NCBI GenBank assembly: GCA_963662175.1
Contig: OY759224.1
Location: forward strand, 34,295,489 to 34,359,488
Length of the DNA: 64,000 bases
Origin: Aradus depressus
Lineage: Eukaryota > Arthropoda > Insecta > Hemiptera > Aradidae
Direction of reading: 5' to 3'
The notes below the pieces were generated by a model that was given only the letters and a program-made list of their open reading frames with translations, was not told the DNA's origin and did no database searches. The position numbers and the translations under genes are program-made. Shown one piece after another: positions 40,195 to 50,013 of the stretch (positions within the stretch are counted from its first letter, which is position 1; each line of letters opens with the position of its first letter).

Positions 40195-40445
40195 TATTCC
40201 CAAGTATTAATTATTTCATACTATTTTTTAGTAGTATTGTTAATTCTTATCCATGTCAGACTCTAAGAATATCTTTTTATGTATCTAATCTATAAGCTAT
40301 CTTATTGTATACATTCTTATGATGTATCCTATTACTATGTTATGGTTTAACAAAAGTAAATATTATTATTATCTCCCATTAATGTTGGATTCTACACAAA
40401 TTTAGATGCCACCCCTTCCAATTTTGCAATAATCAACCTTTTTGC
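40195..40445 (+). repeat. dispersed repeat DR-C (LINE-tail-like), copy 2
   Basis: Reverse complement of 17560-17770: TTAATTCTTATCCATGTCAG, ATCCTATTACTATGTTATGG, TTATTATTATCTCCC and TTGCAATAATCAACC. The bases that follow (40446-40690) read as a frame without known match. Confidence 0.6.
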
Positions 40446-40765
40446 TCCCCACAATCCTTTTACACTCATTTCAAGCAGATTCCCACCAGTTTGACCAGCC
40501 CTGTACAGTTTTTCCACTTTTGTTCTCATTTAGACCTTTGTATCTCACCATTCTCTGGCCAGAGGAACACAAACATCTCTACAAAAACGTGAGAACTACA
40601 GAGAACGTATTTCTACATGAGTACCTACCCAATTCCCACAACTACAATCCACGTCACTTGCTCTTATTGTCTTTCCTCACAACATAACTCACTGCAGATA
40701 AAATGTTTTACTCTATTACCATTTTACTCTATTACCATGTTACCATTTTATTTTCCGTTTCCTAA
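40446..40765. other. unassigned stretch with an 81-codon frame
   Basis: A plus-strand frame (40442-40687) is open but resembles no family; a piece of a retroelement is possible given its place after DR-C. Confidence 0.3.
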
Positions 40766-40769
40766 CATT

Positions 40770-41160
40770 CGTACTTAGTATAGGGGAAGTTATGTAATTG
40801 GTGAGAAATTCAATTATGAGTTTTCAACGGAAATTCATGTTTTCCGACCTCCTGTTTCCAGAAATTGAAAAAAAAAAAATGTTTGTATCTGTGAACACAA
40901 TAACTATAGTAATGAACATAGCAACATGAAATTTTATATCTAAATTCAAAACCACATACGCAATGCACCTATTAATTTTCCGCGAAATCGGTTAAAGGGA
41001 AGGGGGGTATCAGAGAAGGGGGCTCGACTCACATAAACTGACATCTGCCGATGTAAATAATGTATCGACACAAAATTTAGTATGAGGATTCAGAAAGGAC
41101 TATAGCGAAAACGTAATTGATTAATTCGTGGTGGGGCAGTACATTTTCAGTGATTCACCG
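40770..41160 (+). repeat. dispersed repeat DR-A, copy 9
   Basis: CTTAGTATAGGGGAAGTTAT, TTCAACGGAAATTCATG, CCACATACGCAATGCACC, GCGAAATCGGTTAAAGG, AATGTATCGACACAAAATTT and GGGGCAGTACATTTTCAGTG in order, the fullest left-to-right copy. Confidence 0.8.
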
Positions 41161-41424
41161 GCGACTTTGTTGTTTTGTTGTTTAGGTCTGGTGGAAGAGG
41201 ACCCATGTTGTACACCACCAACGTCGTTCATTACAAGACGTTACAGGATCGGTTATCAGGACCATTGGCTGGCACACTTCCTGTCCCTGAATACAACTTC
41301 AGATAGTTGTCCCTGGCAACCATGTCAAATGGATAATCCCCAAAACTATATTCAAACCTTTCTTTCTATTTTCTTATTAAGTTTTATCTTCTATTCCAAT
41401 ATTACGTTAAGAAAGAGACGATGA

Positions 41425-41885
41425 ATCTCCGGCAATGTACTTCCCCACAACGAATTAATCAATTAACTTTCCGCTTCTCTTCCAAAATCAGTCGACCGTT
41501 TGTGCTAATATTCAACAGTTGACTTACATAGGGGCTCCTTAATCCTCATAATAAATTTTGTATCGATAAATTCATTACACTGGCAGTTATTAGGGTTTTT
41601 GAATTGAGCCCCCACCCCGGAACTCCCCCCTCCCCTCACCCGATATCCCTGAAATTTGACTGGTTATGTCCTCAGTGGATTTTAATTTTAAATACGAAAT
41701 TTGATGTTGATACATTCACTACATCGGCAGTTATTGGGTGTTTTGAATTGAGCCCCCTCCCCGGAACTCCCCCCCCCCTCAGCCGATATCGCTGAAATTT
41801 GACTGGTTGTGTCCTCCGTGGATGTTAATTTTAAATACGAAATTTGATGTTGATACATTCACTACATCGGCAGTTATTGGGATTT
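41425..41885 (-). repeat. dispersed repeat DR-A, copy 10, with two tandem modules
   Basis: Inverse of copy 9: CCGGCAATGTACTTCCCCAC, TCAACAGTTGACTTACATAG, then the module from CATTACACTGGCAGTTATTA repeated twice with a spacing of about 147 bases. Copies 9 and 10 face one another around 265 bases of unrelated sequence. Confidence 0.8.
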
Positions 41886-41939
41886 TTGAATTGGGGGGCT
41901 CTTATCTTTCCGTTCCCTTCGACCGACTTGCATAATCTA

Positions 41940-42587
41940 CAGGGTGGGCCAGATAAGCGGGCCACAAGTGAAATAACTGCTAAACGGTTAGAGATATCAA
42001 AATTGTCCATGGGACTAAAGTTGTAGCACTCACCGAGAGCTATAGTATGGTGTCCTCGAAAATACAAAAATGAACCTTTTAATGGCTCAAACAGCCCTTC
42101 GAAGGGCGGGGTTCCCTTTTGACCCTTAAGTTTCATTACATTTTATTAAAGTACTAAAGAAACAAGGAAGAACTGTGCAAACAGATTTTTGATACGTCAA
42201 GTAGTTCCCGGAAAAAAAACGTTTAAAGTTTACGTTTTTCTTATTTTGAAGTTATTCAATTCCAACTAACTTAACTAACTTCAGAATAAGCAAAACGAGA
42301 ACTTTAATAGTTTTTTTTCCGAGAACTACTTGACGTATCAAAAATCTGTTTACACAGTTCTTCTTTGTTTCTTTAGTACTTTAATAAAATGTAATGAAAC
42401 TTAAGGGTCAAAAGGGAACCCCGCCCTTCGAAGGGCTGTTTGAGCCATTAAAAGGATCATTTTTGTATTTTCAAGGACGCCATCCTATAGCTCTCGGCGA
42501 GTGCTACAACTTTAGTCCTATGGACAACTTTGATATCTCTAACCGTTTAGAAGTTATTTCACTCGTGGCCCGCTTATCTGGCCCAGA
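41940..42587. mobile_element. long-terminal-inverted-repeat DNA element, copy 2 (compact)
   Basis: CAGGGTGGGCCAGATAAGCG at the left with TA before it; arms of about 300 bp in inverse orientation meet almost at the centre (42255-42285). The right tip is missing its last bases (GGCCCAGACAG instead of GGCCCACCCTG). Each arm carries the same outward frame as copy 1. Confidence 0.85.
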
Positions 42588-42884
42588 CAGACATCATCGC
42601 GAAAATGGTCAAAACGTATTCAGGAGACCTTGAAACGTGAAAATGCGTTAAAAACTCGATCTCGAATAATTAAGTTACTTTAAGCTATAGAACATTTTTC
42701 AAGAATGATGGAAAATAACGGGAGACTACTATTAAAAGCTAACAACTAAAAACACTAAATTCAATAAATATAATAAACAAGGGCTTATTTCTACTGATTT
42801 CTAGTATTGATTTTCAAGGGGAGGTTTCAGACTGGTTTTCAAAAATAATCGAGATTGGGATGCCCAAACTATAGAATAACTGTA

Positions 42885-42942
42885 CATATACAGGAGCGTA
42901 GCCAGGGGGGGAGGGGGGGGAGGGGGGGGGGGGGGGGGGGGT
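42885..42942 (+). repeat. hAT-like tip fused to poly(G) tract
   Basis: CAGGAGCGTAGCCAGG followed by G-rich runs up to 42942. The first 16 bases resemble the common CAGGGGCGTAGC hAT start; the rest of such an element is absent. Confidence 0.5.
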
Positions 42943-43044
42943 ACTTCCCAGATAAAATAAACTAAGGGCCTCGGTCGGGTTACGAACCCACGACCTTGAG
43001 CTAAGAAGTCAAGCACGCATACCACTGAGCTACCGGCGCCCTCT
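42943..43044 (-). mobile_element. SINE-A head fragment
   Basis: Minus strand: GAGGGCGCCGGTAGCTCAGT, GGTATGCGTGCTTGACTTCT, GGTCGTGGGTTCGTAACCCG, then CCTTAGTTTATTTTATCTGG. It ends at the poly(G) tract. Confidence 0.85.
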
Positions 43045-43146
43045 TTGAATTATATAATTTGTGGAAATGTTTAGAATTATAATATAATTTAATTTTTTTA
43101 ATTCAAGCAAATAAATCTTTAAGAAATATAAATTCATATCTTATTA

Positions 43147-43560
43147 TTTTTTTTTAAATATTTATTTAAAGCCACAACTGTACAAAAATGAGCAACCAGC
43201 GGCTGGGCAACATTATAGAATATATATGTACATCACTTCTATTATGACATCTCTATGCCAAACTCTCTATAGACGTCTTGGAGGATTGTCGTGTAAATTT
43301 GGATTTAAAATTTTGATAACTTCCGAATCGGTGTTTAAAAAAATGTGGGTGTAGAAACGTTGATTTAAATATTTGATTGTTGTATCTATGGATGTGATTC
43401 TCAAGTCGCGGTGAAGTCATGTTGCTAACGTATGAGTGAGCATTGTGTGATCAGTCGGAGTGTTTAGAATTGAGTCGCCCAATTGCAAAAGTGAGTATGT
43501 CCTGATGATCAAATTTTTCACCAGACGCAAAAAACTGTAGTTAGATATGTTTTAGTGTTA
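43147..43560 (-). mobile_element. Jockey-type LINE 3' fragment
   Basis: Minus strand, with stops: AHSYVSNMTSPRLENHIHRY, NNQIFKSTFLHPHFFKHRFG, the extreme C-terminus of a Jockey-group reverse transcriptase (YVSN..LH.DL.I; HPN.L). The plus-strand poly(T) near 43147-43157 marks its poly(A) end. Confidence 0.72.
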
Positions 43561-44023
43561 TGAATGTAATTTTTTTTTTTTTAACAAAACAGAAAAAAAC
43601 TTTGTTTTGTTTCCCCAAAGCCTACCAAATCTATTTATTACGTAACTTTGAAATATTTGACTTTTTAGTTTGGACCTACTCCCTTTTGCAACAGTATCAG
43701 GGACATACTCCCTTTTGCAACAGTTCAGTACGAAGTTACTCCATTTTTTTTAAATGTAAGGTATGTGTATGAACATAATTTTTTTGGAAGTAGGTATACT
43801 AATATTACAAAAATTATAATAATTGAAAGAAAGTTTTTATTGAAAACAATAGAAAAAAAATACAAAAGTAATAAACATTATACATTTTAGATTAGTGGAA
43901 ATTGCACTTTACTAAACTTCATCACAATAAGTTCAGGAAAAGAAGTTAGCAAACGTTATTTTCCTAGTAAAATAGGGAAGCTTAGGGAGTATCAGGTTCA
44001 GTTGTCAGTCGAATGACGTCAAC
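43561..44023. other. unassigned stretch with a short duplicated phrase
   Basis: ACTCCCTTTTGCAACAGT occurs twice (43679 and 43708). No gene. Confidence 0.45.
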
Positions 44024-44245
44024 TCACCTGGTGTTCCTGTTTCAGAGCCTTGTAGAAAGCACGGCCCGCCTTTTGTTGAGTTCCAACTCAAGTTTCAAAT
44101 CGTTCTTCTTCGAATCTTCAGTCACTCTAATCCGTTCTTTTAAGGAAATGCAAGTGGAACAGGCATCCAGTGGCTGGTGTGCCAAAGCCTATGTTTTAGT
44201 CGAGACAAAAATGTTTCCTAAAAATTCATATTTCACTTCCAGATC
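44024..44245 (-). pseudogene. broken transposon-type protein exon
   Basis: Minus strand: KYEFLGNIFVSTKT, a stop, then ALAHQPLDACSTCISLKERI and ELELNKRRA; one base later the frame resumes as AFYKALKQEHQ and ends at a consensus donor CAG|GTGAGT (boundary at 44030). The pattern (F..IF, P.D.C..C, then a coiled acidic segment and HK.RA..FY) is familiar from multi-copy insect transposon-derived proteins, but I cannot name the superfamily. It carries one nonsense codon and one frameshift. Confidence 0.5.
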
Positions 44246-44359
44246 AGTATTACTTTGATAGTAGGTTTTCCAAAGGGTTCTAATGCTTAGATGACTGGGC
44301 ACATATTGGCGAAAAACATTTTTGGTCCTACAGTACGTAGTGGCTTTCTTCGCTTTAAA

Positions 44360-44755
44360 TCATATATATAAAGCTGAAAATGTCTGTGCGTTGTACCTCT
44401 ATAACTCACGAACGGCTTGATGGATTTGATTAATTTTTTTTTTTAATTTGTTCGTCATCGTCTGTGGAAGGTTATAGGCGTATTAGTACCTCAATATCTG
44501 GTCCATCCCAGCATCCACCCACGCAATCTTTGTAACTCGAAAACCATTGCAACGATTAATGAGAAATCTTTTTGAATAAATTAGTTTTAGCTCCAAAGCT
44601 AGCGTTACTACAGTTGAAGGACTATAAGCCTTATTCCGTATGAATAATTGAAAATTATAACATCATGAATGTACTGTCGAGGAACTGAATAGCCTTATAG
44701 GAGATATTGGGAGAAAAGTCAAAGTTCCCCGGGCAACGCCGGGTATTACTGCTAG
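44360..44755 (+). mobile_element. short non-autonomous Helitron
   Basis: Starts TCATATATATAAAGCTGAAA after an A and ends CAACGCCGGGTATTACTGCTAG before a T, so it sits precisely in an AT target without duplication. The CCCGG/CCGGG hairpin lies about ten bases before the terminal CTAG, as the Helitron 3' end requires. The subterminal block CTTATTCCGTATGAATAATT also recurs near both large elements at 49481 and 61839. No coding. Confidence 0.92.
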
Positions 44756-44989
44756 TGCTTTCTATAAAGACGTTTACAGCAGCTCGGTGACCAGCATATT
44801 TATTGCTGACCTTGTCGCCACCTCTGTTCTCCGTTGGTGATCATAATCAATCCTTTTATTGGTTGTACCATATAATATAATCCGTGCCAAAAATGGTCGA
44901 AAAATATTATCACTTTGGACAAGCTTGTTGAGGCTGTAGAGGCTCGGCGACTGCAGTGGTAAATATTCAGATTAAACTATATTATTTCC

Positions 44990-45860
44990 CCAGCTATGCC
45001 TAGTATAGGGGAAGTTATGTAATCGGTGAAAAATGCGATGCGGAATTTTCAATAGAATTTCATATTTTCTAACCTCTAGATTTCAAATATGAAAAAATAA
45101 TATGAAAAAAAAGTCTATCTGTGTGTCTGTGAACTCGATAACACTCGATAGAATGAATGCATCGATACTGAATTATATATGTATGTTTGACCAAAACTCC
45201 ATAAGGACAACACATCGACTTTCAGCCAGAGATGGGCATAATCGTAATCAATGATTACAGAGAAAATGAAACTTAATCATCATTACTATTTTATATTTGA
45301 TACTATCGCACTGTGAATCTAGCTAAAATGAAACATGATTATAATCGTAATCAGAAATCGTGATTACGATTGCAATCATGTAATCATAATCAAGTAATCA
45401 CAATTACTGTAATCGAGGGATTTTGTGGGTTTCAAATTTAAAAAAAATGGTAATAGCACTTTGGTTACGTAATAAACTTAAAAAAAAATTACTTATTAGT
45501 GTAAAAAATAAAACAATTTAAAATGAAAGGAAATCGAAGCCGGTAGTTTGCGCTGTGTAATTATGTGAACATTGTGATTATGATTTCATGATTATGATAA
45601 CATGATTACGATTACATGATTACTCGATTACAATCATAATCATGGCCGTGATTACGATTACAATCATGTAATCAAGTAATCACACAATTTTTTGATTGTA
45701 ATCGTAATCGTAATAATTGATTATGATTATGCCCATCTCTGCTTTCAGCCAAATCGGGCATAGGTGAGGGTCAGGGGGGGGGGGGAGGGGAGAGGCTTAT
45801 CACAATGTTGTAATGAATGTATTGACACAAAATTTCATATGTTAATTCAAAACCCCACAT
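44990..45860 (+). repeat. dispersed repeat DR-A, copy 11, split by a hAT MITE
   Basis: CCTAGTATAGGGGAAGTTAT, AATGAATGCATCGATACTG, CCATAAGGACAACACATCG up to 45226; then after the insertion CAAATCGGGCATAGGTGAGG, a poly(G) run, and GTAATGAATGTATTGACACA. The interruption at a shared CTTTCAGC restores the family consensus when removed. Confidence 0.82.
45227..45741. mobile_element. hAT MITE with exact 8-bp target duplication
   Basis: CAGAGATGGGCATAATCG at one end, its inverse GATTATGCCCATCTCTG at the other, and CTTTCAGC on both sides (45219-45226 and 45742-45749). Both halves are packed with AATCGTAATC-type motifs in both orientations, probably transposase-binding subterminal repeats. No coding. 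Confidence 0.95.
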
Positions 45861-46365
45861 TTTTTTTAAATGGCATTCTTGAAGTTTATTTTTAATTTAT
45901 TATTATGAAGATTTTTGATATGATTGTACTTTCAATTCAAACGTAAGAAAAAAGAAAGATAAAAAAAACTGAGCAGAATGTGCCACTTCATAGTTATATA
46001 ATTATATACAATATGGTTTAAAAACGGAAGGACATGATACATCACCACAAAATTATCTTTCATAAAAAGAATGTTTCATAGAAGATGGCCCATTACACTG
46101 TCACATTTCTCATCAAGTATCTTTGTGAAAGATATCTTCATTGTGTAATACTGGCCTTTACTTTCAAAAGAGATGTTTTACCTCTAAACTTCAGTCCTGC
46201 ATCCTTTTAGTGTTTTCACTTTAACGTTCTTCTAATATAGCATTTTACATTTTAGATTCTAAGAATGGATTTGTCTGTTGAAGAAATACTTAGTTGGTTT
46301 GAGTACTTAATTTGTTATACTGGATCTCGTTCCACATTTGTTACCACATTTAGTAATAATAATAC
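45861..46365. other. unassigned stretch
   Basis: No feature recognised. Confidence 0.4.
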
Positions 46366-46509
46366 AGTTAACCCTCGTTACAACCAACTTAAACGGACCA
46401 GAAAATGAGCAGTTCGTTATAATGAAGTTCGCAATATCCGAATTAAAAAACAAACAATTAAATAGGGTAATAAGTAGGTACATAAAAACAAATTTTAAAA
46501 CAACGCAAC
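46366..46509 (+). mobile_element. Tigger/pogo-like left end, truncated
   Basis: After a TA comes CAGTTAACCCTCGTTACAAC, then CGTTATAATGAAGTTCGCAA, the look of a pogo/Tigger terminal and subterminal region. No right end was found; it may be cut by the hAT-like start (CAGTGCCGGATTAAG) at 46510. Confidence 0.5.
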
Positions 46510-46607
46510 CAGTGCCGGATTAAGATTATTTGATGCCCTAATTCTGAGCTTACGGTGTCCCCGCGTCACTATTGATATCATTAACGTCAATTGTCCAAAT
46601 TTGAATA

Positions 46608-46686
46608 CCCCCCCCCCCCCCCCCCCGTAACGGAAGCCTATACCCCCCCCCCCCCCCGTAACGGAAGCCTATCCCCCCCCCCCCCC
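46608..46686 (+). repeat. compound poly(C) repeat
   Basis: Three poly(C) runs of 14-19 bases, the first two followed by GTAACGGAAGCCTAT, so the whole unit is tandemly repeated. Confidence 0.9.
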
Positions 46687-46768
46687 TACAAAATTTAATA
46701 GAAATTGTTAAATCCAGTATGTTCTATAAGTGTATTAAATACAAAAACAAAATGGAAAAAAAGTTACT

Positions 46769-47128
46769 TTAGATCAAAAAGAAATATGGTGATTTCTTTT
46801 GTTGACTAATACTCGTCAGTTCCTGAATTTTGTCCGTCACAAGTTCAACAAAATTTTCTTGTTTTTTAATACAATTCCACATGTCTACAACATCCTGTTG
46901 AACCTTTTGTTTTGACAATTCCACATGTCTACAACATCCTGTTGAACCTTTTGTTTTGACAATTCCACATGTCTACAACATCCTGTTGAACCTTTTGTTT
47001 TGACAATTCCACATGTCTACAACATCCTGTTGAACCTTTTGTTTTGTTTTATCGGGGTACGCATTTTGATAACACTTGATCCAATTGTTGTACAGCTTTT
47101 CTTTGTCAACAACACTTTTTGGATTCAT
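46769..47128 (-). pseudogene. transposon-like ORF disrupted by a 44-bp repeat expansion
   Basis: Minus strand from ATG at 47128: MNPKSVVDKEKLYNNWIKCY, QNAYPDKTKQKVQQDVVDMW, then four tandem 44-bp copies shift the frame to a stop. After the last copy the right frame returns as CIKKQENFVELVTDKIQELT, SISQQKKSPYFFLI and a stop at 46769. With only one repeat copy the protein would be continuous. The sequence style (coiled, KQ-rich, 'ELTSI') is that of insect transposon accessory proteins; no family assigned. Confidence 0.55.
46871..47046 (-). repeat. 44-bp tandem repeat, four copies
   Basis: ACAATTCCACATGTCTACAA.. begins at 46871, 46915, 46959 and 47003; identical by eye. Because 44 is not a multiple of three, each extra copy shifts the reading frame of the host ORF. 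Confidence 0.95.
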
Positions 47129-47584
47129 TGTTGTCTTGTAAGCTTGCGAACTGATTCGAATGAACTATTCGTAAACAAACCAAGTCACGTTTGTCGTTAT
47201 GGATGTCACCAAAAAAAAAAAACCTATTCAAAACATCCGCGAAATTTGAATGGTTTTATAAATCACCATAAGAAATTTGAGTATTTTATGATCAAGTGAC
47301 TAGTGATCATATAACTAAATTATCTGAAAATGAAACATTTATTTGACCAAAATTTTAATCGAACTAGCGTTACGTAACGTCAAAAGAAGTGCCACCCTCC
47401 GACCCTCTTGTAATGCTTCATAACGCTGCGATGAACCCTCACCCCGCCCCCCCCCCCCCCCCCTTCCTGCGTTATGTAATTTAAGGACAGCCCCTTACTT
47501 ATTTTGTCAAGTTCTATACTAAAGCTGGGTTGAACAAAGCGAAGAAAAAATTAATTAAGCGAGAAAATTTTCAAAATTTATTAA
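47129..47584. other. unassigned stretch
   Basis: No feature recognised apart from poly(A) at 47209 and poly(C) at 47449. Confidence 0.4.
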
Positions 47585-47792
47585 TTTTTTTTTTGGTTTT
47601 GTTTTTATGTACGGTGCATATTAGCCATGTCAATGTGTTATATCTAGTTATTTACGATATCCATGGCCCCCGGGAGGGAGTTTTATCTATGAAATAAAAC
47701 TCACTCCCGGACGGGATTTGAACCCGCAAACCATGGTGAGACCATGCGACCAAAGCCCTACGCTCTAGCCCGCACGGCTAAAACACTAAACT
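47585..47792 (-). mobile_element. SINE-B (tRNA-derived), copy 2
   Basis: Minus strand: TTTTAGCCGTGCGGGCTAGA (A-box region), CGTAGGGCTTTGGTCGCA, TTGCGGGTTCAAATCCCGTC (a good B box), the inverted pair GAGTTTTATTTCATAGATAA/AACTC, and a poly(A) end. Confidence 0.88.
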
Positions 47793-48245
47793 TCTCTTTC
47801 GTCCAAATACGCCATTCGTTCATCATATTTGTGCACTTTTTCATCAAATACTTCTTCTTCTTCAGTATCATCATAATCAGGATTTGATATTTGGTCTTCC
47901 ATCCGAAGTTAACGGCAGGCTATTAAAACAATTATGCCAACTATAACACATTAGTTTCATTTTAAATTAAAAATGATAGCAGACTTACGAAAAAAAATTG
48001 AGAACTAATTAACTATTTCAAAAATAGCATTCAGGAGTCCCCCAAACCACTCACTACTCAGCTTTGAGCCTCTATGGGCTGTTCAGTTTGAAGATGTGCG
48101 TGCCCCACACACGTACAAACAAGTTTGTCAAACTTACTTGTGTTGACATTTAATTTCAGCAATGTAGACTAGTCAATGTTGTTTATTATTTTAATTATAA
48201 ACAGAGTGTGGTTTGTTATTCATTGATAACAGAGTGGTTCTGAAA

Positions 48246-48681
48246 ATGGATATCACACAGTTATCATATTTGTATTGCGTTTTGGTAAAACAGAAAAAAG
48301 AGAAAGAAGGGAGACGTGTAACAAGATGAAAGTGGTGCAAGGAGTGGTTATTAAAAAGAGCACAATAGAGCCACATCAACTTGCTGACGGAGGTGAGGTG
48401 TGAGCCGCAACATTGGTACAACTATATGCGCATGGACCAAGACAGTTACCTATTACTGCTATCACTTGTTTCTTCGAAAATTAAAAAAAAAAAAGACACT
48501 GTCATGAGGAGTGCCATATCTCCTCATGAACGTTTAACTGCAACTAAACTGATTTTTGGCAACAGGCAGAAGCTATGAAGACCTGAAATACTCAACAATT
48601 ATATCCCCTCAGGCATTAGGTCAAATTATCCCAGAGACATGTCAAGCAATTGTGGAAGTTTTACAAAAAGACTACGTGAAG
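48246..48681 (+). pseudogene. Harbinger transposase N-terminal exon, broken
   Basis: MDITQLSYLYCVLVKQKKEK then stops; LLTEVRCEPQHWYNYMRMDQ and DTVMRSAISPHERLTAT follow; after a one-base shift FLATGRSYEDLKYSTIISPQ and ALGQIIPETCQAIVEVLQKD. The exon ends at AAG|GTAAGA (48681/48682), the usual intron place in Harbinger transposases. Two nonsense codons and a frameshift. This family differs from the one at 775-2193. Confidence 0.82.
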
Positions 48682-49000
48682 GTAAGAAAAAAAACATCTC
48701 TTATTAATTGAAATTTGAATTAACAATTACTTCATTTGGATTTTCCTAAATATATAATTCTGGGGTACCATAACATTTTGTGAAGAAAATGTTCAACCTA
48801 ATCCAAAGATATTTTGTATTTAAGTTGAGAGGGTAAAAGAATAGCATAGAATTGAGAACAAAACATTGGGTTTATTAATATTTAATCTCATAATGTGATA
48901 AAAAAAAATTGAAAAATAAATTTAGGAAATGAAAAAAAAATTAATTTTATACAAACATTCTTACAAACAAATTAAAATATCATTAATTTAAAACTAACTT

Positions 49001-49100
49001 TTTTTTTTTTTTTTTTTTTTTGCTTTATGTAAGGTGCATATTAGCCATGTCAATGTGTTATATATAATTATTTAAGACATCCATGGCCCCGGGAGGGAGC
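49001..49100 (-). mobile_element. SINE-B 3' half, copy 3
   Basis: Poly(T) of 22 at 49001, then GTGCATATTAGCCATGTCAA, ATCCATGGCCCCGGGAGGGA as in copy 2. The head is missing. Confidence 0.75.
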
Positions 49101-49124
49101 AAATCAAAAACTACAAGTTTGAAG

Positions 49125-49189
49125 GTTTGATGGATGGATGGCTTGACGATTTCTGACATTGTCAGAAGTCGTCAAGCCATCCATCAAAC
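49125..49189. repeat. 31-bp-arm hairpin
   Basis: GTTTGATGGATGG.. pairs with ..CCATCCATCAAAC over about 31 bases, with a four-base bulge (GGAT, itself a slippage copy) and one mismatch; the loop is almost absent. Flanking text extends the pairing imperfectly. Confidence 0.85.
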
Positions 49190-49619
49190 TCGCCATCAAG
49201 CCTTTGAACTGACAAATTTACCCCACACACGGTCAAATAAGTTTGTCAAACTTGGCTTGACAAGCCAAGTTTAACAAACTACTGATCGCAACGTCTTATA
49301 TTAAAACATTAGAGGACCTATTCTAGTTACAGAAAGACTATACAGAATCAATCATATAAATAAAAAAAATTATCATATGAAAAAATCAATAGATATATGT
49401 TTAAAAAAAATACAATAAGAAAAGAAGAAATAGCAAAACAAAACAAATACATATATAGATCAAATGATATTTATTATACACTAGCAGTAATACCCGGCGT
49501 TGCCCGGGGAACTTTGATTTTTCTCCTAATCTCTCATTCGAATTCTATTCAATTCTTCGAAAGTACATTCATGATGTTATAATTTTTAATTATTCAAATG
49601 GAACAAGGCTTATAGTCCT

Positions 49620-50010
49620 TCAACGGAAGACACCACAGCTAGTATGTGCCTTTCAACGGCGGAAACCACAGCTAGTAAATACTTAGCATCGCTGGACATC
49701 CTAGCCAGTACGTACTTAAGAACGCTCGTGACCACAGCTAGTATCGGTCTTGCAACGGCGTACCATCCCAGCTAGTAAGTGCTCGGAACAGCTGGGCACC
49801 ACAGTTATTGTGTGCTTAAAACCGCTGGGCACAACAGCTATTACGTTCTTAGGAATGCTTCGCACCACAGCTAGTTCGTGTTCAGGAACGCTGGGCCACA
49901 CAGCTACTCGTAGTATATGCCTTGCAACGGCGGGCAGCGCAGCTAGTAAGTTCTTAGGACCACTTCGAACCACAGCTAGTTCCTACTTAAGAACGCCGGT
50001 CACCTGAGAT
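49620..50010 (-). repeat. diverged minisatellite units (Helitron left part)
   Basis: Units of about 40-66 bases each containing ACCACAGCTAGT, a GCTGGGCA-like word and CTTGCAACGGCG; related to the main array but drifted. The minus-strand frame (49716-49973) is still open. Confidence 0.8.
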
Positions 50011-50013
50011 AGT

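Larger units (their letters stand above)
48060..49280 (+). mobile_element. second PIF/Harbinger-type element, degraded
   Basis: Contains a Harbinger transposase first exon (48246-48681). CCCCACACACG with AAGTTTGTCAAACTT occurs at 48100-48150 and at 49224-49260, but both in the same orientation, so the right end may derive from a nested relative. A SINE-B piece and a hairpin MITE-like segment are inserted before the right end. Boundaries are approximate. Confidence 0.5.

Noticed and set aside
47660..47792. tRNA gene on the minus strand
   Set aside because: B box is good but it is the head of SINE-B, repeated at 30838 with the same body and poly(A) tail.
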